64,000 bases of DNA from Deltaproteobacteria bacterium (GTDB taxonomy: Bacteria; Myxococcota_A; UBA9160; UBA6930). The stretch lies in the NCBI GenBank assembly GCA_016875395.1, contig VGRF01000024.1, positions 1 through 64,000 on the forward strand, given 5' to 3'. This document shows, piece after piece, positions 8,266 to 17,397 of the stretch. Numbering within the stretch: position 1 is the first letter of the stretch; each line of letters opens with the position of its first letter. The position numbers and the translations under genes are program-made. The notes below the pieces were generated by a model. It was not told where the DNA came from. It did not search any database and saw only the letters and a list, made by a program, of their open reading frames with translations.

Positions 8266-9327
8266 TCAATCCCACCAGCCGCGGCGACGGAACCAGAGGA
8301 TCAGGCCGACCGCGACGGCGCCCATGAACAGCATCACGACGGGGTAGCCGAGCTTCGCGTGAAGCTCGGGCATGTAGTCGAAGTTCATGCCGTAGATGCC
8401 GACGATGAACGTGAGCGGGATGAAGATGCTCGACACGAGCGTCAGCACCTTCATCACTTCGTTCGTGCGATGGCCCACCTGCGAGAGATAGATCTCGGTC
8501 GCGAGGCCGGCGAGCTCGCGCGAGGAGTCCGCGAGCTCGACGATCTGGCGGATGTGCTGCTCGGCGTCGCGGAGGTACACGCGCGCGGCGTCGCTCACGA
8601 AGGCCGAGGGCTCGCGCGCGAGCTCCCCTAACGCCTCGCGCTGCGGCCAGCCCACGCGCCGGATCACCGTGAGCGCGCGCCGCACCTGCTGAATGCGCGG
8701 CAGCTGCGTGCTCGACGCGCGCTCCACCACCTCCGCCTCGAGATCTTCGAGCTGCTCCGCGAGCTGCTGCACGACGGGGAAGTAGCGGTCCACGACCGCG
8801 TCGATCAGCGCGTACGCCAGGTAGTCCGCGCCGTGGCCGCGAATCTCCTCGATGCCATCGCGAATCTGGGCGCGCACGGGATCGAAGAAGCCGCGCCGAT
8901 GGTCTTGCATCGTGATCAGCCAGCCGCGGCCGAGAATGATGCACACCTGCGGCGTCTCGACGCCGCCGCCCTCCGTGAGCACCGGCACGCGGCACACGAT
9001 CACGTGCTCGTGTGCGTGCACCTCGGACTTCGCGCGCTGCGGCACGTTCGTCGCGTCTTCGAGCACGAGCGGGTGAAGCGCGAAGACTTCCGCGATCGCC
9101 CACAGCTTGTCCTCGTCGCGAAAGCCCTGAACGTCGACCCACACCGTGGTCTCGGGCTTCACGTACATCCGCAGATCCTGCGGATCCTCCACGTCGCGCT
9201 CGCGCAGAACGCCCGTCGTGTACTCGAAGACGTGGATGCGCGTGGGCGCCGCATCCGCAGGAATCGCGAGCGTGCCCGGCGCGGAGCCAGGCGGCGGCGT
9301 GTTGTGCTTCGCCACCGCGGGCGGCAT
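8266..9327 (-). CDS. corA: CorA-family divalent cation transporter
   Basis: A 353-residue inner-membrane magnesium/cobalt channel subunit. The long cytoplasmic N-domain (about 1-285) contains the alpha-helical stalk (VVQQLAEQLEDLEAEVVERA). Two C-terminal membrane segments follow, the first ending in the signature YGMNFDYMPEL, where GMN is the selectivity-filter motif, and the chain ends in a basic tail (WFRRRGWWD). The ATG at 9327 gives the normal length. It is downstream of the small H1-like gene and upstream of the DUF1287 gene on the same strand. Confidence 0.92.
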   Translation of the reverse strand: MPPAVAKHNTPPPGSAPGTLAIPADAAPTRIHVFEYTTGVLRERDVEDPQDLRMYVKPETTVWVDVQGFRDEDKLWAIAEVFALHPLVLEDATNVPQRAKSEVHAHEHVIVCRVPVLTEGGGVETPQVCIILGRGWLITMQDHRRGFFDPVRAQIRDGIEEIRGHGADYLAYALIDAVVDRYFPVVQQLAEQLEDLEAEVVERASSTQLPRIQQVRRALTVIRRVGWPQREALGELAREPSAFVSDAARVYLRDAEQHIRQIVELADSSRELAGLATEIYLSQVGHRTNEVMKVLTLVSSIFIPLTFIVGIYGMNFDYMPELHAKLGYPVVMLFMGAVAVGLILWFRRRGWWD

Positions 9328-9362
9328 CGGCGCTCGCGCCGCTCGCTGCTTGTGGCGTCGCG

Positions 9363-9521
9363 CTATTGCAGCCGCCTCAGCGCGTGCGCGAGAGCAACCT
9401 TCCGCAGATCGGACGAAATCTCGGGCCCCGCCGCCTTCGCCTTCTTCGGCGCCTTCGCCACGGCCTTCTTCGCCGCCGCCTTCTTCACCGGCTTCGCCTT
9501 CTTCTTCGCCTTCGCCGCCAT
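9363..9521 (-). CDS. 52-residue Lys/Ala-rich histone H1-like protein
   Basis: A small frame with ATG at 9521 behind AAGGGGTGAGCG and a TAG at 9363. The first 31 residues are almost only Ala, Lys, Pro and Val (MAAKAKKKAKPVKKAAAKKA and on), like the C-terminal tail of histone H1 or the AlgP/HctB-type bacterial basic proteins. The last 21 (GPEISSDLRKVALAHALRRL then Q) look like one amphipathic helix. The likely role is nucleic-acid binding or nucleoid compaction. It lies 35 bp upstream of corA on the same strand. The coding call rests on the ribosome-binding site and on the strongly lysine-biased frame. Confidence 0.6.
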   Translation of the reverse strand: MAAKAKKKAKPVKKAAAKKAVAKAPKKAKAAGPEISSDLRKVALAHALRRLQ

Positions 9522-9660
9522 CGCTCACCCCTTCCGAATGGCCGCGCACGATAGAGGCTCAAACAACCCCGCGCGCCTCCCAATTCCTCCTCACCGACCT
9601 CAGTGCCTCGCGCTGGTGGGAATGGTCGCGCCGCGGAAACGGCTGACGCACCTCACCGAC

Positions 9661-9775
9661 GCCAGAACGAACTCCAAGTCGAACGCTCCACCCAAGCAAG
9701 TCGGCCGAGGCCGCAAGCGAAGCGCGCAGCAGCGGGCGAGTCCGCGAGCCCGATGCGAAGTAAACGAGGAAAAGC
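9661..9775 (+). repeat. dispersed intergenic repeat, copy A
   Basis: Contains AAGCAAGTCGGCCGAGGCCG followed by CAAGCGAAGCGCGCAGCAGC and GATGCGAAGTAAACGAGGAA. About 55 bases (9716-9770) match 55951-56005 with only a few differences, and the left part matches 33199-33250 and 55801-55850. It fills most of the 296-bp gap between the H1-like gene and the queuosine-salvage gene. No gene is seen in this gap. Confidence 0.7.
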
Positions 9776-9817
9776 GCGGCACTTCCCGGCGAAGCCCGGA
9801 AGACGCGCCCGCCGCAA

Positions 9818-10795
9818 TCAGTAGAACGTGCAGCGCGTCCGATGCCGAGGCCGCGCTTTGATCTGCGGTGATTGCCCGCGCGACCACAACAATAAATCCA
9901 GCTTGTGCGGCGGCACCGCGTAGCCGCGGCGCGCGCAAGCAGCCGACAACAGCTCGACCGCGTGCAGCGCGACGGCGCGAATCTCCACCTCTTCCTCGCA
10001 GCCGCTCGGCAGCACTTCCTCGCGCTCGATCTTGTTCAGCAGCAGATGGTCGTACGAGAGCACGCCGAGCATGCGCAGCGTGTGGGGCACGAGGTTGTCG
10101 GCGAAGATCGTCAGCTTCGCGAGATCGTCGAAGCGCCCGAGGCCGCGGCCGCGCAGCGCCGTCGCGAGATCTGCGCAGGTGATCTGCGCGCGCTTCAGGA
10201 ACGGCACGCGAAATCCCTGATGAGTCGCGACGTCCTGGTAGCGCGGCATGCGCGCGAACAGGCGCACGAGCCGCTCCGCGTTGCCGCGCGCCTCCTTGAC
10301 CGGGCCCTCGAATGCGCCGCCGTAGAACACGAGCAGCCAGTCGCCGAGCTCGTTCCACGCATCGGCGAACATCCCCATCAGCTCGCCCGCTTCGCCGCCC
10401 TCGTCCTGCTCGAACAGCGCCGCACAGTCCGCACGCGTCATGCGCTTCAGCTGCCCCGCGCTGTAGGCGCCCTCGCTCTCGAAGCGCCTCCGCAGCGCGG
10501 TCGCGACGGTGCGGTAGCCCGAGAGCTCGCCGCGCTTCTTGAGGTGCGGGAAGTAGCCCGAGCCGAAGTTGATCGCGTTCAGCGTGACGCAGAACGCGAC
10601 GGTCGTGGCGTCGTCCGCGAACGCGAGGTGCGCGGGATCGAGCTGCGGCGGCTGCGGGCGCTGCTGCGCGAGCAGCGCCGCGAAGCGCTCGAGCTCGCCG
10701 CTCTCGATGCGCACGAAGCGCGCGCGCCGTGCCACCTCCGCGCAGGCCTCGCGGATGAACGCGAACAGCGGCTCGTCGGGGAGCACGTCGGTCAC
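9818..10795 (-). CDS. queuosine salvage protein (DUF2419 / Qng1-like)
   Basis: A 325-residue protein matching the DUF2419 family, now known as queuosine 5'-phosphate N-glycosylase (Qng1), which frees queuine base for tRNA modification. Family-typical blocks are LNAINFGSGYFPHL, GYRTVATALRR, RVPFLKRAQITCADL, FDDLAKLTIFADNLVPH and KIEREEVLPSGCEEEVEIRA. The GTG start at 10795 overlaps the stop of the upstream lipid-kinase gene by four bases (GTGA), so the pair is coupled. The family name is from recall of these motifs. Confidence 0.8.
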   Translation of the reverse strand: MTDVLPDEPLFAFIREACAEVARRARFVRIESGELERFAALLAQQRPQPPQLDPAHLAFADDATTVAFCVTLNAINFGSGYFPHLKKRGELSGYRTVATALRRRFESEGAYSAGQLKRMTRADCAALFEQDEGGEAGELMGMFADAWNELGDWLLVFYGGAFEGPVKEARGNAERLVRLFARMPRYQDVATHQGFRVPFLKRAQITCADLATALRGRGLGRFDDLAKLTIFADNLVPHTLRMLGVLSYDHLLLNKIEREEVLPSGCEEEVEIRAVALHAVELLSAACARRGYAVPPHKLDLLLWSRGQSPQIKARPRHRTRCTFY

Positions 10796-11715
10796 GGAGC
10801 GATCACTCGCAGCGCGCGCGGCACGATCTCGGCGCGCAGCGGCGCCGAGCCGAGCGGCTCGCCGTCGCACTCGAAACGGTGCGCCTCGCGCGCGAGCGGC
10901 TCCAACTCGACGACGCGCCCGCGCAGCTCGCGCACGCCCGGCGCACTCAGGTGCTTGCCCGCGTACAGCGACGGGAGGCGAACGAGCAGCTCCGGCTTCG
11001 GCATGCCGGGAATGATCACGCTGTGAAAGAGTCCGTCGTCGAGCGATGCGTTCGGCGCGGCCATCATGCCGGCGCCGAAGTAGCGGCCGTTCGAAGCGGT
11101 CGCGAGCACGAGCGGGCCTTCGTGCGCGAGCGCACCGTCGACGCGCACGCGCGCTTCGAGCGGAGCGAAGCGCGCGATGCCGCGCAGCGTCCCCAACAAG
11201 AAGCTGCCCGTCGGCCCGAGTGACTTCGTCGCGCGCGTCACCAGCTGCGCCACGAGGCCGGCGAGCCCGGCGCTGGTTTCGTTCGCGAAGTACGTCTGCG
11301 CGCGCGCGCCGTGGTCGTCCGTGTACTCGAGCCGGCCCGCGTCGATCTCGCGCGTCTTGCCCGCGCGCAGAATCTCGAGCGCGCCGCCGAGCGCGCGCGG
11401 CACGCCGAGCGTCCGTAACAAGTCGCCGCCCGTGCCGAGCGGCAGGAAGCCGAGCGTCACGTCCGCGCCGGCGTCGGCAGCGAGCAGGCCCGTCGTGATC
11501 TCGCTCGCGGTGCCGTCGCCGCCGCCCACGAGCAGCCGCGCGTAGCCCGCGGTCGCCGCCTCGCGCGCGATGCGCACCGCGTCGCGCGGCCCCTTCGTCC
11601 ACGCGAGGTCGTAGTCGCCGAGCGCCGCGCGCAGCTCGCGCTCGATCCCCGCAAAGCGCCGCTCCGTCGCGCCAGCGCGCGAGGCGGGGTTCACGACGAG
11701 CAGGGTGCGGGACAA
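10792..11715 (-). CDS. diacylglycerol/lipid kinase family protein
   Basis: About 307 residues, with the DAGK catalytic fold of YegS/DgkB-type lipid kinases. It has the N-terminal strand TLLVVNPASRAG, the nucleotide-binding glycine motif LLVGGGDGTASEITTGLL, the LGFLPLGTGGD loop, and a C-terminal beta-sandwich (LATASNGRYFGAGMMAAPNA, DDGLFHSVII). It likely phosphorylates a membrane lipid such as diacylglycerol at the cytosolic face. A TTG at 11715 is the likely start; an ATG at 11763 would add a 16-residue Arg/Pro-rich stretch unlike the family. It is coupled to the downstream queuosine-salvage gene. Confidence 0.8.
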   Translation of the reverse strand: MSRTLLVVNPASRAGATERRFAGIERELRAALGDYDLAWTKGPRDAVRIAREAATAGYARLLVGGGDGTASEITTGLLAADAGADVTLGFLPLGTGGDLLRTLGVPRALGGALEILRAGKTREIDAGRLEYTDDHGARAQTYFANETSAGLAGLVAQLVTRATKSLGPTGSFLLGTLRGIARFAPLEARVRVDGALAHEGPLVLATASNGRYFGAGMMAAPNASLDDGLFHSVIIPGMPKPELLVRLPSLYAGKHLSAPGVRELRGRVVELEPLAREAHRFECDGEPLGSAPLRAEIVPRALRVIAP

Positions 11716-11864
11716 CGGGCAGTACCTCGGTCGAGGCGGTTGGCGCTCGAGCTGGCCGCACAATAGGCGGAGCCAGTCGGCCGACGCGAGCGTTCTCGAG
11801 GCCGCCGAGCGAGGCGGCTTCGCCGACCGAAGCGGATCGGCCGTGACCCCGAGCCGAGCTCAGC

Positions 11865-12317
11865 CTACGGCGTTGCCGGCCGGTCCTCATTCGGCGCGAA
11901 GCCCAAGAGATCACAGGCGCGGGAAAACGTCTCTCGATGGGCCGCGAGCCAACTCCTGCCGCCCGGGTGATTCAAGAGAACTTCGTGGTAGTGGCGCCGC
12001 AGCACCTCTCGCGTCGAAGGCGGGAAGCCCTGAGATTCGATCACGCCGAACTGGCGGTGCATCAGCAGATTGAAGACGAACGCGTCGTTCGCATCGAGCT
12101 CGGCGGGCGCTTCCAATCCAGCGCGAAAGATCTCGGCGTTGCGGCCGGAGTAGATCGGGTCGTAGGCGCTGTTCACTTCGCGCATGTACTCCGCGATCTC
12201 TTGACTCTCGAGCTGACGGCGCGTGTACCGCACTTGCGCCGCCAAGTATCCCAGCGTCACGAGGACGCCGACCGACCCCAACAGCTGGCCGACTGCGCCG
12301 ATCGCCTCCCAGCTCAT
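11865..12317 (-). CDS. small single-pass membrane protein, unknown function
   Basis: 150 residues from the ATG at 12317. One N-terminal transmembrane segment (IGAVGQLLGSVGVLVTLGYL) is followed by a soluble helical domain with several Arg/Glu pairs (QVRYTRRQLESQEIAEYMRE). Proteins beginning WEAIGAxGxxxG...LxxLIYLAxQxR are a common uncharacterised group in aquatic bacteria, as I recall. No catalytic motif is visible. The gene follows aconitase on the same strand by 32 bp. A GC-rich stem (GCCGCC / GGCGGC, 11801-11816) lies 49 bp beyond its stop and might end transcription. Confidence 0.75.
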   Translation of the reverse strand: MSWEAIGAVGQLLGSVGVLVTLGYLAAQVRYTRRQLESQEIAEYMREVNSAYDPIYSGRNAEIFRAGLEAPAELDANDAFVFNLLMHRQFGVIESQGFPPSTREVLRRHYHEVLLNHPGGRSWLAAHRETFSRACDLLGFAPNEDRPATP

Positions 12318-12349
12318 CGGCGTTCCCCGCGCTCCTCGGGGCCGAGCAA

Positions 12350-14620
12350 CTACTTCCCCTTCCGCAGAATGTTCAGCGCCGAGCCCGCCTTGAACCACGC
12401 GATCTGCTCGGCCGAGAACGTGTGCTTCGCGTCGAACGTGTCCGTGGTTCCGTCCGCGTGCTTCACCGTCACCTTGAGCGGAACGCCCGGCGTGAACGTG
12501 GTGAGGCCGCTGATCGAGATGCGGTCGCGCTCCTGGATCTTCTCGTAGTCCTTCGGGTTCGCGAAGGTGAGCGGGAGCAGGCCCTGCTTCTTCAAGTTCG
12601 TCTCGTGGATGCGCGCGAAGCTCCGCACGAGCACGGCGCCGGCGCCGAGGTGGCGCGGCTCCATCGCGGCGTGCTCGCGCGACGAGCCCTCGCCGTAGTT
12701 CTCGTCGCCGATCGCGATCCATTTCAGGCCGCGCGCCTTGTAGTCGCGCGCGACGGCCGGATACGCCGCGGTCGCGCCGGTCAGCACGTTCACGCCTTCG
12801 CCCGTCTTGCCGGTGAACGCGTTGATCGCGCCGATGAAGAGGTTGTCGCTGATGCGATCGAGGTGGCCGCGGAAGCGCAGCCACGGGCCGGCGGCGCTGA
12901 TGTGATCCGTCGTGCACTTGCCCTTCGCCTTCATCAGCACGGGCATGTCCACCAGATCCTTCCCGTCCCACGGCGCGAACGGCTCGAGCAGGGCGAGGCG
13001 CTCCGAGTCCTTCGCCACCGCCACGTTCACGCCGCTGCGATCCGCGGGCGGCGCCTGATAACCCTCGAAGCTCATCACGAAGCCGCGCGACGGAATCTCG
13101 GGCGCGGGCGCCGGCGCCTTCAGCTTGAACTTCGTGCCGTCGCTCGCGGTGAGCTCGTCCTTCTGCGGGTCGAACGCGAGCGTGCCCGCGAGCGCGTAGG
13201 CGACGACGATCTCGGGGCTGCCGATGAACGCGAGCGTGCCGGGGTTCGAGTCGTTGCGCGCGGGGAAGTTGCGGTTGAACGAGGTGAGGATCGAGTTGGC
13301 CTCGCCCTTCGCCACGTCGTCGCGCTTCCACTGGCCGATGCACGGGCCGCACGCGTTCGCGAGCACCGTGGCGCCGATCTCCTCGAGCTCCGTCATCTGG
13401 CCGTCGCGCTTGATCGTCAGGTGAATCTGCTCCGAGCCCGGCGAGACCCACAGCGTGCACTTCGACTTCACGCCGCGCGCCGCGGCCTGCCGCGCGACGT
13501 CGGCCGCGCGCGAGAGATCCTCGTACGACGAGTTCGTGCACGAGCCGATCAGCGCCGACGAGAGCTGCGCGGGGTAGCCGTTCTTCGCGACGTCCGCGCC
13601 CATCTGCGAGATCGCGCGCGCGAGGTCCGGCGTGTGCGGGCCGACGATGTGCGGCTCGAGCTTCGAGAGATCAATCTCGATCACCTCGTCGTAGAACTTC
13701 TCGGGCGAGCGCTCGACTTCGGGGTCGCTCCGTAACAACTCGGCATGGCGCGTCGCGAGATCCGCGAGCTCTTCGCGCGCGGTCGACTTCAGGTAGATCG
13801 CCATGCGCTCGTCGTACGGGAAGATCGAGGTCGTGGCGCCGAGCTCGGCGCCCATGTTCGTGATCGTGCCCTTGCCCGTGCACGAGAGCGACGCCGTACC
13901 GGGGCCGAAGTACTCGACCACGCGGTTCGTGCCGCCCTTCACCGTGAGCAGCGCGCAAACCTTGAGGATCACGTCCTTCGGCGCCACCCAGCCGTTCAGC
14001 GCACCTGTTAGGCGCACGCCCACGAGGCGCGGGTAGAGCACCTCCCACGGGAAGCCCGCCATCACGTCGACCGCGTCCGCGCCGCCGACGCCGCACGCGA
14101 ACATGCCGAGCCCGCCCGCGTTCGGCGTGTGCGAGTCGGTGCCGATCATCATGCCGCCGGGGTACGCGTACTTCTCGAGCACGACCTGATGGATGATGCC
14201 GGCGCCGGGCCCCCAGAAGCCGATGCCGTAGCGCGCAGACGCCGTGCGCAAGAAGTCGAACACCTCGCGGTTGGTGACGTTGGACGTCGCCATGTCCTTG
14301 GCCGCGCCCTGATACGCCTGGATCAGGTGATCGCAGTGCACGGTCGACGGCACCGCGGTCTCGGCGCGGCCCGACGAGATGAACTGCAGGATCGCCATCT
14401 GCGCCGTCGCATCCTGCATCGCGACGCGGTCGGGATTCAGCTCGAGGTACGACTTGCCCGCATCGAGCTCCTGCGTCTCCGGGTGCGCGAGGTGCCCGAG
14501 CAGCACCTTCTCCGCGTACGTGAGGGGCCGGCCGAGGCGCTTCCGCACGATCGCGAGGTTCTTCTCGACGGTCGCGTAGGTGCGCTTCACGAGGTCCGGA
14601 GTCGTCTCGATCGCGGGCAT
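12350..14620 (-). CDS. acn: aconitate hydratase, mitochondrial type
   Basis: 756 residues, the length of mitochondrial-type aconitase (shorter than AcnA at about 890). It isomerises citrate and isocitrate in the TCA cycle using a [4Fe-4S] cluster. Ligand cysteines are visible in [11 protein letters not shown] and [12 protein letters not shown]. Substrate and active-site motifs include [45 protein letters not shown] and [20 protein letters not shown]. The ATG at 14620 follows GAGGAG. It is a monocistronic-looking gene divergent from the hydrolase at 14813, with a GC hairpin in its leader (14657-14677). Confidence 0.97.
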   Translation of the reverse strand: MPAIETTPDLVKRTYATVEKNLAIVRKRLGRPLTYAEKVLLGHLAHPETQELDAGKSYLELNPDRVAMQDATAQMAILQFISSGRAETAVPSTVHCDHLIQAYQGAAKDMATSNVTNREVFDFLRTASARYGIGFWGPGAGIIHQVVLEKYAYPGGMMIGTDSHTPNAGGLGMFACGVGGADAVDVMAGFPWEVLYPRLVGVRLTGALNGWVAPKDVILKVCALLTVKGGTNRVVEYFGPGTASLSCTGKGTITNMGAELGATTSIFPYDERMAIYLKSTAREELADLATRHAELLRSDPEVERSPEKFYDEVIEIDLSKLEPHIVGPHTPDLARAISQMGADVAKNGYPAQLSSALIGSCTNSSYEDLSRAADVARQAAARGVKSKCTLWVSPGSEQIHLTIKRDGQMTELEEIGATVLANACGPCIGQWKRDDVAKGEANSILTSFNRNFPARNDSNPGTLAFIGSPEIVVAYALAGTLAFDPQKDELTASDGTKFKLKAPAPAPEIPSRGFVMSFEGYQAPPADRSGVNVAVAKDSERLALLEPFAPWDGKDLVDMPVLMKAKGKCTTDHISAAGPWLRFRGHLDRISDNLFIGAINAFTGKTGEGVNVLTGATAAYPAVARDYKARGLKWIAIGDENYGEGSSREHAAMEPRHLGAGAVLVRSFARIHETNLKKQGLLPLTFANPKDYEKIQERDRISISGLTTFTPGVPLKVTVKHADGTTDTFDAKHTFSAEQIAWFKAGSALNILRKGK

Positions 14621-14656
14621 GCGGCTCTCCTCAGACGGGGCGGCTGCGCGCCTCGC

Positions 14657-14677
14657 GCGCGCCGAAAAGCGGCGCGC
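14657..14677 (-). promoter_or_regulatory. GC hairpin in the acn leader
   Basis: GCGCGCCG and CGGCGCGC form a perfect 8-bp stem around AAAAG, 37 bp upstream of the acn ATG. In RNA from the acn strand this would be a stable 5'-UTR hairpin. Whether it regulates acn (for example by affecting translation) cannot be told; in such GC-rich DNA, 8-bp stems can arise by chance. Confidence 0.25.
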
Positions 14678-14812
14678 AACCTAGCGCCGGTTCGGTGCGC
14701 CTCGCGCGGGAATTGAGCGCGAAATCAACGCGCACGCGCGAATCACGCGCGGCTGAGCGCTGGCGCCGCGCGAACGATGCAATCTGAAATGCTCGCGGAG
14801 TAACGTGCGCGC

Positions 14813-15673
14813 ATGACACCGCGCGACTTCTTCGTTCCCGGCGCCCACGGCAACGCGATCCACTGCCTCGAATGGAGCAGCGAGGGCGTGCCCCTCGTGC
14901 TCGTGCACGGCTTCGGCAACGAAGCGCACATCTGGGACGACTTCGCGCCGCTGGTCGCGCCGCACTACCGCGTGATCGCGATCGACCAGCGCGGTCACGG
15001 CGACTCCGCGCACGACGCGGAGCTGCGATACGACTACGAGTACCTCGTCGCCGACCTCGAGGCCGTAACAACAGCGCTCGGCATCGAGCGCTTCGTGCTG
15101 GTGGGCCACTCGCTCGGCGGCCGCACCTCGATGTTCTTCGCGGGCAAGCACCCCGAGCGGATGGCCGGGCTCGTGATCGTCGACAGCGCGCCCGAGTTCG
15201 ACGTGCGCGGCACCACGCGCATCCGCCAAGAAGCCGAAGGGCGCGGCGACGGCTCGGTGGCGAGCGTCGCCGAGTACCACCGCATCCTCGCGCACAACTT
15301 CCCCGCCGGTCGCCCTGACGCGCTCGCGCGCATGGCGAAGCACGAGCTGAGGCCGCGCGGCGACGGCCGCTTCGTGCGCAAGCTCGACCCGAAGTTCCAC
15401 GCCGGCCGGCCGCAGACCGAAGCCGAAGCGCTCGCGCGCGAGAAGCAAGTCGCGAAAGACCTTTGGGCCGCGCTCGCGAAGATCCCGTGCCCCACGCTGG
15501 TGGTGCGAGGCGCCGCGAGCGACGTGATGTCGCCCGAAGTCGCGGACAAGATGGTCGACGAAGTGCTGCCGAAGGGAACGCTCGCCGTGGTGCCGCAAGC
15601 CGCGCACTCCGTGATGACGGACAACCCGGATGGGTTCAACAAGGTGGTGTGTGCGTTTGTGTTAGGGGAGTGA
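14813..15673 (+). CDS. alpha/beta-fold hydrolase
   Basis: 286 residues. Motifs: VPLVLVHGFGNEAHIWDDF, VIAIDQRGHGDS, the nucleophile elbow GHSLGG and the catalytic His in QAAHSVMTDNPDG. The fold resembles that of the protein encoded at 1328-2215, and both have a long lid between the nucleophile strand and the CPTLVVRG strand; a distant paralogue is possible. It is likely cytosolic. The substrate is unknown. It is divergent from acn and stands alone. Confidence 0.87.
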   Translation: MTPRDFFVPGAHGNAIHCLEWSSEGVPLVLVHGFGNEAHIWDDFAPLVAPHYRVIAIDQRGHGDSAHDAELRYDYEYLVADLEAVTTALGIERFVLVGHSLGGRTSMFFAGKHPERMAGLVIVDSAPEFDVRGTTRIRQEAEGRGDGSVASVAEYHRILAHNFPAGRPDALARMAKHELRPRGDGRFVRKLDPKFHAGRPQTEAEALAREKQVAKDLWAALAKIPCPTLVVRGAASDVMSPEVADKMVDEVLPKGTLAVVPQAAHSVMTDNPDGFNKVVCAFVLGE

Positions 15674-15842
15674 GGAGACGCTCGTTCTCGACTACCTGAG
15701 GAACGGACCCATTGGGGCAGCGTGGGCGGGAAGCGAGCCCTCTGGCTCGTCTTCTGGCGATGTGCGTCGTGCATTGAATCCCGAGCGCACGACAGTGCTC
15801 TCAACAGAAGTCGCTCCCCAATCGCCGCTAAGGTCCGCCGCC

Positions 15843-16484
15843 ATGCACCGCGCCCTGTTCCCTCTGCTCGCACTCCTCCTGCTCGCAACGTCTCCTCTCG
15901 CGTCGCTCGCGCAGCCCGCCGCTGCGGCGAAGCCTTCGCTCGACGCCGCGAGGGCGCCGATCGAGTCGTTCTACGCCGCGCTCGACGCGTCGATGAAGGC
16001 CGGCGACTCGCTCGCGTTCGACGCGCGCAAGAAGCAGCTCGAGCCGGTCGTGGTGAAGACGTTCGACCTGCCGCTGATGGCGGCGAAGGTGTTAGGGCGG
16101 CACTGGAAATCGCTCGCGCCGGCGGATCAGAAGCGCTGGGCGGCGGCGTTCGCGGGGCTCACGGTGAAGACGTACGCGGAGCAGTTCGACGAGAACAGCG
16201 GGCTCGTGTTCGAGATCGGCGCGGTGCAGGCGGCGCCCGGCGGCACCGCGCTCGTGCGCACGAAGCTGAAGCGCGCGAACGACGACCCCGTCGCGATCGA
16301 CTACCGCATGCGTCCCGCCGCGAACGGCTGGCGCATCATGGACATCTTCCTGAACGGCACCGTCAGCGAGCTCGCGCTACGCCGCAGCGAGTACAGCTCG
16401 GTGCTCGAGCGCGACGGCTTCGAGAAGCTCGTGGTGACGCTGCAGAACCGCAGCCTCGTGCCGGCGAGTCACGCCAAGAAGTAA
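15843..16484 (+). CDS. mlaC: MlaC-type phospholipid-binding protein
   Basis: 213 residues with a cleavable signal peptide (about 1-24, ending SLAQ). The mature part has MlaC/Ttg2D family sequence: IESFYAALDASMKAG, FDLPLMAAKVLGRHWKSL, FAGLTVKTYAEQFDEN, VAIDYRMRPAANGWRIMDIFLNG and YSSVLERDGFEKLV. MlaC shuttles phospholipid across the periplasm between outer-membrane MlaA and the inner-membrane MlaFEDB transporter. The ATG at 15843 begins the signal peptide; the longer upstream frame lacks one. mlaA lies immediately downstream in the opposite direction. No mlaFED is in the window. Confidence 0.88.
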   Translation: MHRALFPLLALLLLATSPLASLAQPAAAAKPSLDAARAPIESFYAALDASMKAGDSLAFDARKKQLEPVVVKTFDLPLMAAKVLGRHWKSLAPADQKRWAAAFAGLTVKTYAEQFDENSGLVFEIGAVQAAPGGTALVRTKLKRANDDPVAIDYRMRPAANGWRIMDIFLNGTVSELALRRSEYSSVLERDGFEKLVVTLQNRSLVPASHAKK

Positions 16485-16497
16485 GCGCGGGCCGCCC

Positions 16498-17397
16498 TCA
16501 CTCGCCCCCGCGCTTGCGCTTCCCCCAGCGGCAGCGCCCGGCTTCGCGCAGCTGCTCGATCTTCGCGTCGCGGTCCATCAGATACGCGCTGCGCAGCGCG
16601 GCGTAGAAGTCGACCGAGGTGTCGCGCAGCGCGTCGAGGCGCTCGCCGTCGATGTCGTAGGTGGCGAGGCCGTCGCCGCCGGTGAGCGCGAGGCGCGGAA
16701 ACCCGCCTAACAACCACACCTCGGGGCGCAGCGCGGTGTCGACGATCTCGCCGAAGGTGTCGCGCGCGGTCGAGGGGCCGAGCACGGGCAGCATGAAGAA
16801 GGAGCCGCTGCGCACGCCGTAGCGGCCCAGCGTCTCGCCGAAGTCGGTGTCGTGGCGCGCGAGGCCCATCTCCTTCGCCACGTCGAACGTGCCCGCGATA
16901 CCGACGGTCGTGTTGAGCGCGAAGCGCCCGAACGTGCGGCCGGCGCGACACACGTCCAGCTGCATCAGGTCGTTGGCGAGGATCACCGGGCTCTCGAGGT
17001 TGTCGAAGCCGTTGTGGACCATCTCCCGCACGAACTTCGGCGTGATCGCCTGATAACCGCGCGAGATCGGGCGCATCACGAACTTGAGGAAGCTCTCGTT
17101 GAAGTTGAAGACGCGGCGGTTCCAGCGTGGCGTGTGGTCGCGCTCGGCGGGATCAGGCCCGAGGTCGTCCTCGTCGAGCCAGCTGTCGTCGATCGATTCG
17201 ATGTCGTCGTAGCTCTCGCCCTCCGCGGCTTCCCCTGGCGGCGCCTCGGGCTCCGGCTCCTCGCCTGCGAACGGCAGCGCGTGCTGCTCGAAATCGGTGC
17301 GCTCCGTAACGACTGCGCCGCTCGCCTCCGAGCCGCGCTGCGCCGCGAGCGCGGGCGACGCGAGCAGCAGCGCAGCCAGGAACGCGCGCAGCTTCAT
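16498..17397 (-). CDS. mlaA: MlaA (VacJ)-family protein
   Basis: 299 residues. The core (about 95-265) is MlaA/VacJ: RWNRRVFNFNESFLKFVMRP, PKFVREMVHNGFDNLESPV, FGRFALNTTVGIAGTFDVA, DFGETLGRYGV and GPSTARDTFGEIVD. MlaA removes mislocalised phospholipid from the outer leaflet of the outer membrane. Unusual features: the signal peptide (LLASPALAAQ) has no lipobox Cys, whereas MlaA is normally a lipoprotein, and an acidic linker (about 45-85, rich in Glu/Asp) precedes the core. The start overlaps the stop of the AAA+ gene by four bases (ATGA). Confidence 0.88.
   Translation of the reverse strand: MKLRAFLAALLLASPALAAQRGSEASGAVVTERTDFEQHALPFAGEEPEPEAPPGEAAEGESYDDIESIDDSWLDEDDLGPDPAERDHTPRWNRRVFNFNESFLKFVMRPISRGYQAITPKFVREMVHNGFDNLESPVILANDLMQLDVCRAGRTFGRFALNTTVGIAGTFDVAKEMGLARHDTDFGETLGRYGVRSGSFFMLPVLGPSTARDTFGEIVDTALRPEVWLLGGFPRLALTGGDGLATYDIDGERLDALRDTSVDFYAALRSAYLMDRDAKIEQLREAGRCRWGKRKRGGE

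Noticed and set aside
11865-13541. A long minus-strand frame running from aconitase into the small membrane protein
   Set aside because: Only the last 150 codons (from ATG 12317) look protein-like; the rest is an alternate frame of acn.
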